DNA of 64,000 nt, taken from contig CAMAQA010000005.1 of the NCBI GenBank assembly GCA_945860415.1, forward strand, positions 1 to 64,000, given 5' to 3'. Positions within the stretch are counted from its first letter, which is position 1, and each line of letters starts with the position of its first letter. The notes below the pieces were generated by a model, which was not told the origin of the DNA, searched no databases, and saw only the letters and a list, made by a program, of their open reading frames with translations. Below are positions 1 to 7,268 of the stretch, piece after piece. The stretch comes from Bacteriovorax stolpii. Lineage in GTDB: Bacteria; Bdellovibrionota; UBA1018. The position numbers and the translations under genes are program-made.

Positions 1-1103
1 CCACCCAGAAAGTGGCCCCACATCACGACGCTGTTCCAGCCACAGAGCAGGACAAGGCCCACGAGAAGAAAATCCGGCACGAAAACGAGGCAGGCCACTA
101 GCGGAAGGAGTGCAGCCTCGTTTCGATAGAGGCTGACATTTGCTCCCACCATCAGCACCTGAACCCAGAGCAGGCAGGACTGAAGCCAGAGTCCGCGCAG
201 AATCGCAGGCGCTGTCGAGCGTCGCAGGTAGAGTGAGACTCCTGACATGAGGAGCATGGCAAAGCAGAGCAGGCTTTGGGCGGAGGTTGCATCTCCACGC
301 TTCAAGAAGTTCCACCAGCTGCTCCACGGCGCATTCACTCCATGACCGTAACGGCCCTGTACGTGGAAGAATGCGAGGAAATTTCCGGTCACATATCCGT
401 AATAGACGCAGACTCCGCTCAGCCCCGCGACCGCTGAGCCCGCAGGAAACCAGAGACTTTCGATCGATCCTCGGTCGATCAACGAGCGGTTCTGCGACCA
501 TCGCGAAATACCAAGAAAAAGCAGCATCGGCAGAGTGATGAAGATTCCGGAGGAGTAGACGCTACCTGAAAAGAAGCCCCAAAGAATCGCTCGTCGATAC
601 TGCTCTCGATGCACGGCATTCCAGGTTTCCAGAATTCCGAGCGAGAACAGCGAGAGCGGAAATATGGACCACCGATAGCTGATTCCCGGAAAGACCACCG
701 CAAGCGCCATCAGGATCCATCGACGTCTTTCCGGGATGCCGGCGATCTGCGACAGTATCGTCGAGAGCCGGAGAGCGAGGAAAAGCGAAGCGATGAGCGA
801 AATCATCCAACCCGCCCACGGCAGGGGCACTCCGGTCCAGGAGACGATTCGAACGAGTGCGGGATAAGTGAACATCCACCCTGCATTACCGCAGGCCAGG
901 ACGGCGGAGGCACCTGAACACTTTTCGAGAATCGGGCCGCGCTCCGCGAGCGAGAGATAATGTCCTGAATCCCACCGATGGAAGGTCTGAGGAACCAGTG
1001 GCAGGCCGTGGGCAGCTGCTACGACCAGGGCGATGAAAACGACGCCGAGCAGATACGCCAGGATTCCGCGTCCGTGCCGCTTGAGGAAACTTCCGGGTTG
1101 CAC
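1..1103 (-). CDS. PIG-V/mannosyltransferase-like polytopic membrane protein (3' end cut by window edge)
   Basis: The frame is open from a GTG at 1103 to the window edge (367 codons), so the C-terminus is missing. Translation gives a basic N-terminus (QPGSFLKRHGR), an immediate hydrophobic helix, then the motif FHRWDSGHYLSLAERG near residue 42, followed by many hydrophobic helices. A W-D-S-x-H-Y motif in the first periplasmic loop is typical of GT-C glycosyltransferases of the PIG-V/mannosyltransferase type, which move a sugar from a lipid-phosphate donor at the membrane. An AAGGTGGA ribosome site lies about 5 bases before the GTG. The gene follows the MFS gene by 44 bases on the same strand, so the two are probably co-transcribed. 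Substrate unknown. Confidence 0.65.
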   Translation of the reverse strand, partial: MQPGSFLKRHGRGILAYLLGVVFIALVVAAAHGLPLVPQTFHRWDSGHYLSLAERGPILEKCSGASAVLACGNAGWMFTYPALVRIVSWTGVPLPWAGWMISLIASLFLALRLSTILSQIAGIPERRRWILMALAVVFPGISYRWSIFPLSLFSLGILETWNAVHREQYRRAILWGFFSGSVYSSGIFITLPMLLFLGISRWSQNRSLIDRGSIESLWFPAGSAVAGLSGVCVYYGYVTGNFLAFFHVQGRYGHGVNAPWSSWWNFLKRGDATSAQSLLCFAMLLMSGVSLYLRRSTAPAILRGLWLQSCLLWVQVLMVGANVSLYRNEAALLPLVACLVFVPDFLLVGLVLLCGWNSVVMWGHFLG

Positions 1104-1147
1104 TGCTCCACCTTGTCGTGCCGGTGATCCGCCGTCAATGGTCGCGG

Positions 1148-2377
1148 TCAGAGCTTTCCGAGATCCAGCGCCCGAAGCTTCGGCGCCCTGCGTCCCGTGA
1201 TCGCCACCACGAACAGCGTCATCGCCCCGCCGAAGACCACGGCGGGAACCGTGCCCAGCAGCCGCGCTGCCACGCCCGACTCGAAAGCGCCCAACTCGTT
1301 CGAAGAACCGATGAAAATCGAATTCACGGACGCGATTCGGCCACGCATGTGATCGGGCGAGCTCAAGGTCACGATTGCCCCACGCACGATCATGCTGACG
1401 CTGTCGAGGGCTCCGCTGAGCCCCAGAAGCACCAACGAAAACCAGAAGCTCGTCGACAGTCCGAAGCCGATGATGCAAAGCCCGTATCCCGCCACGCAGG
1501 CCAGCAGGATCCTGCCCGCATGCCTGCCGACCGGACGACGGATCAGCATCACTCCAGTCACCAGCGCGCCGACTGCGGGGGCGGCACGAAGCCAGCCGAG
1601 TCCCTGCGGTCCCACGCTGAGAATTTCCGAGGCGAATACCGGCAGGAGCGCCGTTGCTCCCCCGAAGAGCACGGCGAACATGTCGAGCGCCAGCGCTGAC
1701 AAAAGCAGCTCATGCCGCCACACATACTTGAGGCCCGAGAGCAGGTCCTCTCGAAAGCTCACGCCTTCGCGTGGCTCGTTCACCTTTGGCTTGAAGTGCA
1801 GCATAAAAAGAATCGTCTGGGATGACGCGAGAAGAACCAGCTCGGTGCCAAACGCCAGGCGTCCCCCACCCCAGGCAAAGAGCAGTCCTCCGATTGCCGG
1901 CCCGCTGATCGCCGCCACCTGGAAGGCCGAGGTGAGCCACGCCGAAGACACCGCCAGCGCCTCGCGCGGAACGAGCTGTGGCATGAGCGAATACATCGAG
2001 GGCGCGGCAAAGCCCCGGGCGAGGCCCGTCAGAAATGCAGCCCCATAGATGCAAAGAAGCTTCGTCGCTTCGCTCAGTGCATCTCCCTGCCAGCTGACCC
2101 AGAACAGAAGAAGCGCCGACGTAAAACTCACGCGCTGGACATTGCGGTAGACCCGAAGCGGGTTGCTGCGGTCGACGAGGTATCCCGCATAGAGTGCGAG
2201 GCCGATCGCAGGCACCGCTTCGACCAGGCCGATAAGCCCCAGGTAGAGCGGATCGCGCTTGATCTCGAAGACCATCCAACCCATCACCACGGCCTGCATC
2301 TGGACCGAGATCGAGAACAGGAATCTTGCAGCAACGAGCTTCCGGAAGCTGGGGAAGGAAAAGGCGGAACGGGGCAT
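1148..2377 (-). CDS. MFS transporter (EntS/MFS_3-like exporter)
   Basis: The 409-residue protein is hydrophobic throughout, with about 12 predicted membrane helices and no signal peptide. The loop after helix 2 contains GYLVDRSNPLRVYR, which fits the MFS signature G-x3-D-R-x-x-R-x-x. Overall length and the N-terminal MPRSAFSFPSFRKLVAARFL resemble the MFS_3 exporters (EntS, macrolide efflux type). It should export a small molecule by proton antiport across the inner membrane; the substrate cannot be read from the sequence. The start is the ATG at 2377; no strong ribosome site is visible before it. It is probably the first gene of a two-gene unit with the downstream membrane glycosyltransferase-like gene. 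Confidence 0.8.
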   Translation of the reverse strand: MPRSAFSFPSFRKLVAARFLFSISVQMQAVVMGWMVFEIKRDPLYLGLIGLVEAVPAIGLALYAGYLVDRSNPLRVYRNVQRVSFTSALLLFWVSWQGDALSEATKLLCIYGAAFLTGLARGFAAPSMYSLMPQLVPREALAVSSAWLTSAFQVAAISGPAIGGLLFAWGGGRLAFGTELVLLASSQTILFMLHFKPKVNEPREGVSFREDLLSGLKYVWRHELLLSALALDMFAVLFGGATALLPVFASEILSVGPQGLGWLRAAPAVGALVTGVMLIRRPVGRHAGRILLACVAGYGLCIIGFGLSTSFWFSLVLLGLSGALDSVSMIVRGAIVTLSSPDHMRGRIASVNSIFIGSSNELGAFESGVAARLLGTVPAVVFGGAMTLFVVAITGRRAPKLRALDLGKL

Positions 2378-2520
2378 GGAACCGCACTACCACAACGGCA
2401 AGGGGTTATTCAGTTGAATGAACCTTGAACAGGTTCCAGGCATCGGTCTTCGTTCGGTTGGCTCACCGTATTGATCGCCGCGTGGCGCACTTCATGCTTT
2501 TCGGTACCTTGGGGTGCTTC

Positions 2521-3285
2521 ATGATCAGAAAAAAACTTCGCTCTGTATGCCTCATTTTGCCGCTGATCGGAGGCGTTCTTGGATTCGCAGCAAGCTCAGA
2601 GGCGGCTTCGCCGAGCTTCGTCTACGCCATCAATGGTACCGCAGCCGACAAGTACGCCGTAAATACGATCTTCGTCGATTTGTTCGATGCCAGTAGCTCT
2701 CGAATCGCAAGACTCAAGAGACAGAAAAAGCAGGTGATCTGCTACTTCAGTGCGGGAAGCGCCGAAAACTGGCGGACGGATTATAACAAATTTCCGAGCT
2801 CCGCCCTCGGCAGGCCTCTCGATGGCTGGGCGGGCGAACGCTGGATCGACTACCGCAACGCAACCGTGGTCAAGATCATGAAGGACCGGATCGCACTGGC
2901 CAGGTCGAAGGGCTGTCAGGGCGTCGACCCCGACAACATCGATGGCCACCTCAATCGCACCGGATTTTCACTGCATTCGCGCCATCAGCTGGATTTCATC
3001 GAGAAACTTTCGGCGGCAGCCCGCTCTGCCGGGCTGAAGATCGGCATGAAGAATTCGGCGGAAACTGCCTGGGATCTCGAGCGTCTCACCGACTTCGCAG
3101 TGGTCGAGGAGTGCGCAAAATACAAGGAGTGCCAAAGCTATCGAGCATTCCAGAACAACCGAAAGCCCATCTACCAGATCGAATATCGCTCCAGGAGTAC
3201 CTCGCTCTGCTCGGATGCGTCTCGACGTGGCGCCAGCCTGATCTTCTCGAACCTCGATTTGACGACTTTCCAGTTCTGCCAGTAA
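2521..3285 (+). CDS. Secreted GH114/TM1410-type glycoside hydrolase
   Basis: I choose the ATG at 2521, which gives 254 residues beginning MIRKKLRS, a hydrophobic signal core and a likely cleavage after SSEAA. The mature protein reads like a GH114 (endo-alpha-1,4-polygalactosaminidase/TM1410) TIM barrel: QVICYFSAGSAENWR, GRPLDGWAGERWIDYR, and an acidic catalytic stretch GVDPDNID, followed by IGMKNSAE and FAVVEECAKY. Family members cleave galactosaminogalactan-type polysaccharide. It would act in the periplasm or outside the cell. In-frame starts upstream (2425, 2494) would bury the signal peptide, so they are less likely. It stands alone between an MFS gene on the other strand and an exported coiled-coil protein. 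Confidence 0.75.
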   Translation: MIRKKLRSVCLILPLIGGVLGFAASSEAASPSFVYAINGTAADKYAVNTIFVDLFDASSSRIARLKRQKKQVICYFSAGSAENWRTDYNKFPSSALGRPLDGWAGERWIDYRNATVVKIMKDRIALARSKGCQGVDPDNIDGHLNRTGFSLHSRHQLDFIEKLSAAARSAGLKIGMKNSAETAWDLERLTDFAVVEECAKYKECQSYRAFQNNRKPIYQIEYRSRSTSLCSDASRRGASLIFSNLDLTTFQFCQ

Positions 3286-3438
3286 CGCTCGACCGTACAA
3301 AGACTCGACACCCGCACAAGAGCTGTTCAAATCCGGCCCCTGTGTCATGTTTTCGATTTTCCCACCTAAAGGCCATGAAAGTGCTCGCCTTTCTCCACAT
3401 CGAAAGCACTTGGCATCGTCCGTGCTCTACTTCAGGGC

Positions 3439-4230
3439 ATGAAGAACACGATCAAAATCGCAGTCCTGATGGTTTCACTGGCCCTTCCCCTCTCCGGCGT
3501 CCGCGCCGAGGAGCATCCGCTTCACGTCACCGCAGAGAAGGTTCGTGAAGGAACCCGAATCAAGGAAAACACCGACAGGCAGATCGGCCAGCTCCGAGCG
3601 CAGATCCGCGCGAAAAAAGAAATCATCAGCCAGCGCGAGAGTCTCATCTCGAAGCTCGACTCCGACCAGCACGCAGAAAACAAGCTGGCCTCGCGAGATC
3701 AGGGAGCGGGAGAGGAGGCACGCCGGGCTCGCCAGATCACGGGGCGTGACCGGTACGAGCGTCGGCAGGCCCAGGCCTCGGCGCTCCAGGTCGACAAGCA
3801 GAGCCTGGCCCAGCTCCAGGCCAACCTCCAGCAATTGGAAAACTACGTGAGGCAGACCGAAAAAACTCGCGCCCAGTACATGGAGCAGCTCCGCCAGCAG
3901 GCCGAACAGTACCGCTACGCCGCCTACTGCCAGGCGGGCATGCAGCAGCAGTACAGGCCGGCCTCGACCTTCGGCGGCTTTTTCAAGAATGTGGGCAAGT
4001 CTGACGCAGAAAAGAGCGAAGCCGAGATCCAGCAGATTCTCGCGAATGCCCACTGCGTGCCCTCGCAGGCCGTCAGCCAGCGTCGCGCCCCCAAGGAGCG
4101 TACGATCGAGCGGGTTGCACAGGCTCCAGCCCCAGCCCCAGCTCCAGTGCCGGCTGCAATTCCTGTTTCCGAGCCACGCTCATCAGACGCGAACTTCGAA
4201 GACCCGTACAGCGCCTCTGCTGCACGCTGA
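3439..4230 (+). CDS. Exported coiled-coil protein of unknown function
   Basis: The 263-residue protein starts with a clear signal peptide (MKNTIKIAVLMVSLALPLSGVRA, cleavage before EEHPL). Residues about 30-160 are rich in Glu, Gln, Lys and Arg with heptad-like spacing (RQIGQLRAQIRAKKEI; LQANLQQLENYVRQTEK), indicating a long coiled coil. Two cysteines follow (YCQAGM, AHCVPSQ), then an Ala-Pro linker near the end. No enzyme motif is visible. It is probably a periplasmic structural protein. The gene runs convergently into the next one, with only 2 bases between the stop codons. I do not recognise a named family. Confidence 0.65.
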   Translation: MKNTIKIAVLMVSLALPLSGVRAEEHPLHVTAEKVREGTRIKENTDRQIGQLRAQIRAKKEIISQRESLISKLDSDQHAENKLASRDQGAGEEARRARQITGRDRYERRQAQASALQVDKQSLAQLQANLQQLENYVRQTEKTRAQYMEQLRQQAEQYRYAAYCQAGMQQQYRPASTFGGFFKNVGKSDAEKSEAEIQQILANAHCVPSQAVSQRRAPKERTIERVAQAPAPAPAPVPAAIPVSEPRSSDANFEDPYSASAAR

Positions 4231-4232
4231 GG

Positions 4233-5267
4233 TCACAAGAGCGTGCAACTCAGGACTCGATGAAGATTGCTTCCGGTGGAGTTCTGGAACGGACCAAAGT
4301 GGTTGTAGGACTTCGAGTTGAAAAATGGCGAGACGCAACGTTCGGATGGATACTTCGCTCCGGTGACCTTCCCTCCGGCATCACGAATGAGGTTTGAAGC
4401 ATGCGTCCTCGCCCGTGCAGTCGTGTTTGCCTGGATGACGTACGACTGCAGGAGCTTGTTCACTCCACAATAGGCATTGAAGCGCTGCGAAACGTCTCCG
4501 AGGGCATGAATCAGCAGGGATCCGCTGATCGGCGACGTGAACCTAAAACCTGGATGACGCGCGTTCCAGCTCCTCACGCAGGACAGGACGTTGCCGCCGG
4601 GATCCGGCGAGAACTGGTACAGGCCGATATTCAGCTTGCTCGCGGCGTTTGATTGCAAAGGATCGCGGTAGAACAGAACGCCTCCAGGTCTGGAATATCC
4701 CTTCGGGCCCACGCTCCTGGCCACCGCATCCGAAGATGGGAGGTCAGCCGTGGTGAGCGACTCGGTGTACGCGAGACAACCCATCAGCTTGCTATAAAGG
4801 TGCATGGCCCTGTCCCAGCCTTCGAGTCGAACGGAGGCAGATGGGGAAAAGAGCGCCATTTCACGCGCCTGGTTGATCTGGCGTGAGAACTCGTTGGCAA
4901 GATCCACGGTCCGCTGCGCTGGAGAAGATCCGATCGATTCACGAAGCGAAACCTGCGAGACGGAACATTGAGGATGGCTGAGGAGCGAGACTTTTCGTGG
5001 CACACTGATGACCGAAAAGAGCCGACCGTTTCCACCGAGACTCGGCACCTGCAATCCCGCATGGTCACGAAGCGCACTCTCGATGGACATGGCGAAGCTG
5101 GTTTTTCCGCGCAGCCGGGTCAGCTCACGCGCGCCGATCTGCTGGTCGACCTGGGTAAAGGAATCAGTAAACCGCGGGAATTCGCGAGGATCGCGGGGAA
5201 GTGCAGCCGACGAGAGCTGCGGAAGGATAGCCAAAAGCATCCATAGATGTGGAAAGGCACTGCGCAT
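4233..5267 (-). CDS. Exported protein of unknown function
   Basis: I place the start at the ATG at 5267, which has GAGGAG eight bases upstream; ATGs at 5282 and 5303 lack this. The 344-residue product begins MRSAFPHLWMLLAILPQL with cleavage likely after SSAA, so it is exported. Several cysteines are spread through the mature part (QCSVSQ, GCLAY, LSCVRSW, AYCGVNK, RCVSPF, LSCTLL), suggesting disulfides in the periplasm. A segment GLYQFSPDPGGNVLSC could be a folded core, but no family is recognised. The upstream 75 bases are AT-rich, consistent with a promoter. It is separated from the receiver gene by 76 bases. Confidence 0.6.
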   Translation of the reverse strand: MRSAFPHLWMLLAILPQLSSAALPRDPREFPRFTDSFTQVDQQIGARELTRLRGKTSFAMSIESALRDHAGLQVPSLGGNGRLFSVISVPRKVSLLSHPQCSVSQVSLRESIGSSPAQRTVDLANEFSRQINQAREMALFSPSASVRLEGWDRAMHLYSKLMGCLAYTESLTTADLPSSDAVARSVGPKGYSRPGGVLFYRDPLQSNAASKLNIGLYQFSPDPGGNVLSCVRSWNARHPGFRFTSPISGSLLIHALGDVSQRFNAYCGVNKLLQSYVIQANTTARARTHASNLIRDAGGKVTGAKYPSERCVSPFFNSKSYNHFGPFQNSTGSNLHRVLSCTLL

Positions 5268-5343
5268 CGGAGTTCTCCTCATGACTGCGCGCGAACCTAT
5301 CATGATTAATGCGTTGCGTCATTTATAAAATAATACCATTGTT

Positions 5344-5718
5344 TCAACCAGATAGAGCAGAACAGACCCCCTCCAGCTGCGGCCACTGAAACGGCCGGAA
5401 GATGCGCTGATCTCTCTCCGCCAACGGCAGGCGCTCGAGTTCCTCGCGCGATCCGATGACGATGAGCGGAACTCCGGAGGTGAGCGGGTCCTGCTTCAAA
5501 ATCGTCACTGCCTCGGCCGGGGTGACGTCCTCAAAAACCAGATCGAGCAGGATCGCACTCCAGCCCCCCTCACGGGCACGGTGCAGTCCTTCCTTGGCCA
5601 TGGGCCAGCCCTCGACCATGGTGAATCGCGGTGAAAGCCTTTCTTCGTACCGCTCGAGCGCCTCCCAGTCGTCGACGATCAGCAGCAGCGAATGCTTCGT
5701 GTCGCCCGAGCGGGTCAC
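5344..5718 (-). CDS. Stand-alone response-regulator receiver domain, atypical
   Basis: The 124-residue protein is a single receiver domain: LLIVDDWEALERYE for beta-1 and its acidic pair, LLDLVFEDVTPAEA with the presumed phosphoacceptor Asp, PLIVIGSREE for the switch Ser/Thr strand, and IFRPFQWPQ where most receivers have KPF. Replacement of the near-invariant Lys by Arg makes phosphorylation chemistry uncertain. There is no output domain. The GTG start overlaps the TGA of the GNAT gene (GTGA at 5715-5718), so the two are translationally coupled. A role in signalling through protein contact is likely; no partner kinase is adjacent. Confidence 0.75.
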   Translation of the reverse strand: MTRSGDTKHSLLLIVDDWEALERYEERLSPRFTMVEGWPMAKEGLHRAREGGWSAILLDLVFEDVTPAEAVTILKQDPLTSGVPLIVIGSREELERLPLAERDQRIFRPFQWPQLEGVCSALSG

Positions 5719-6164
5719 GCGAACACCTTTCCGAACGAGTACTCGTGCCAGCCCGGTCGTTCATGGTCGGGATGAAACCCTTCGAAGCGATATCCCTGGC
5801 GCAGCTTGATCATGATCATCGGAAGGTTGTCGATGTAGACCGTGGTCATCACTTTCTTGAAACCGTCGCCCCGAACCTGGTCCTCGATGGCCTGCGAGAG
5901 CATCTCTCCGTATCGCTTTCCTCGATGGGCGGGATCAATGACCGTCTTCACGGTTTCCGCCAGGGTCGGAGTGCGCTCGACATAGGCGCTCGCACCCACG
6001 CGCGCTCCCTCCACGACAGCCCAGAAAAACCTCGTTCGTCCGGATGCGACGGAAGCCTCCGTGAGAGGAACCGCTGCGCGATAGTGGGCGTTGATGAATT
6101 CGACCAGCTGAAGCATTTCGCCCCGGTCCGAGAGGTTGAGCGGCTGAAGGGTCATCATGCGCAA
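5715..6164 (-). CDS. GNAT-family N-acetyltransferase
   Basis: The 149-residue protein has the GNAT layout: a substrate strand (FFWAVVEGARVGASAYV), then the acetyl-CoA pyrophosphate-binding loop VIDPAHRGKRYGEMLSQAIEDQV matching the R/Q-x-x-G-x-G/A pattern, then KKVMTTVYIDNLPMIMIKLRQGYRFEGF, the usual end of the domain. It should transfer an acyl group from acyl-CoA to an amine in the cytoplasm. The target is unknown. It is the upstream member of a two-gene unit with the receiver protein, joined by a 4-base overlap. Confidence 0.85.
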   Translation of the reverse strand: MRMMTLQPLNLSDRGEMLQLVEFINAHYRAAVPLTEASVASGRTRFFWAVVEGARVGASAYVERTPTLAETVKTVIDPAHRGKRYGEMLSQAIEDQVRGDGFKKVMTTVYIDNLPMIMIKLRQGYRFEGFHPDHERPGWHEYSFGKVFA

Positions 6165-6192
6165 AACCTACCAGTCCGGGGCGAAGGAGGCA

Positions 6193-7017
6193 CTACTGAA
6201 GTCGCAGGCGCTGGCGACGGTCTCCGAGCTTCGACATGAACTGATTGAGGCGATAGGCCTGCATCGTGCTCATGCCGGTCTGTGAACGGAACGAGGCCGA
6301 TGCGGACTTTTGCGTCACGGACTTTGCAGCCACCGAGGCAAGGGCACGATTCATCGATTTTTCCGAAATGCCCTTCACGGCCTGCGAAGCATCGACGAAT
6401 ATCGCCAGGCCGCTTTGTCCTGGCTGATTCGAGCTGAAGAGCCCGGCCACTCCGGAGATTCCGTTTGATCCCTGGAATGGAAAGAAGATGTCGATGGCTC
6501 CCACGGAGGAGCTGATCTTGTCGAATTCCGGAATGACCACGGCCGCACCGACGACCGCGGTTCCTTCCGAAAAGGCAAAATAGGCCCGGCTGTTCTTCTG
6601 GATTGAAATGGAAATCGGCTTCGTTCCGTTGGCCAGAAAAACCGGCACTGCCTTGCCGTTCGGAAGCAGCGATCCATCCGCTCCTTCCAGTCCGGAAATC
6701 TCGCTCAGATTGAAGGAGAGTCCGAGTTGCGTTCCGGCAGAAAGTGCATCGCGCATCGAGATCGTTCCATAGATGGCTCCCGGATTCTTCGGATTCAGAA
6801 TCGGCAGCTCGAATGCCGGAAGCAGGACATTGCCCGTGTTGAGCAGCACATCCACCTTGCCGTAGAGATCTCCGTTTTCTTCGATGGTGGAGAACTGGGC
6901 GCCGGTCACGAGTCCACCGCCGCTTCCTTTCTTGCCGCATGCTGCTCCGGTGGTGACCAGTGCTGCAAGGGTGATGGGCAGGATCAGGAACTGGGGAATC
7001 CGAGACAAGACGTTCAT
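6193..7017 (-). CDS. Exported, probably lipid-anchored protein of unknown function
   Basis: The ATG at 7017 has AAGGAG eight to nine bases upstream and gives 274 residues; an in-frame ATG at 7089 lies upstream of that site and is rejected. The N-terminus MNVLSRIPQFLILPITLAALV-TTGAACGKKG ends in a Cys in lipobox-like context (GAAC), followed by a Gly/Lys spacer, so lipidation is likely though the box is weak. The mature part has beta-rich segments (QSGLAIFVDASQAVKG) and no recognised catalytic motif. A perfect 11-bp inverted repeat (7057-7084) lies 40 bases before the start and may control it. Confidence 0.6.
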   Translation of the reverse strand: MNVLSRIPQFLILPITLAALVTTGAACGKKGSGGGLVTGAQFSTIEENGDLYGKVDVLLNTGNVLLPAFELPILNPKNPGAIYGTISMRDALSAGTQLGLSFNLSEISGLEGADGSLLPNGKAVPVFLANGTKPISISIQKNSRAYFAFSEGTAVVGAAVVIPEFDKISSSVGAIDIFFPFQGSNGISGVAGLFSSNQPGQSGLAIFVDASQAVKGISEKSMNRALASVAAKSVTQKSASASFRSQTGMSTMQAYRLNQFMSKLGDRRQRLRLQ

Positions 7018-7056
7018 GAGATACTCCTTTCGAAACTGCTGAGAGGAAGCCTCAAC

Positions 7057-7084
7057 TGTACTGTTAAATAATCTTAACAGTACA
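7057..7084. promoter_or_regulatory. Perfect 11-bp inverted repeat (candidate operator)
   Basis: TGTACTGTTAA (7057-7067) and TTAACAGTACA (7074-7084) are exact reverse complements with a 6-base AT-rich centre. The repeat lies 40 bases upstream of the minus-strand lipoprotein-like gene and 185 bases upstream of ccoI, in the divergent region between them. Its symmetry fits a dimeric repressor site, or a hairpin in the leader of the minus-strand gene. CTGT/ACAG half-sites are spaced 12 apart, not the 8 of a LexA box. Confidence 0.55.
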
Positions 7085-7268
7085 TTCACTTTTTAGCAGA
7101 CGACCAAAAGAGTCAAGATTTAAATTCCCCAAAGCGGTCGGGACATATTATCCCGCCCGCGCTCGGCCACGAGCCCTTTTGAGTCGCGCCGAAACCCCGG
7201 GGAATGAAAAATTCCAATTTTTTCAAATAGATATCGAGGGCACAACCGTTGCTCCATGCATCAGGTTC

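Noticed and set aside
7057-7084. LexA (SOS) box
   Set aside because: CTGT and ACAG half-sites are separated by 12 bases, not 8.
7179-7268. Longer CcoI N-terminus from TTG 7179
   Set aside because: The extra 30 residues do not resemble the family, and ATG 7269 directly precedes the Cys-rich domain.
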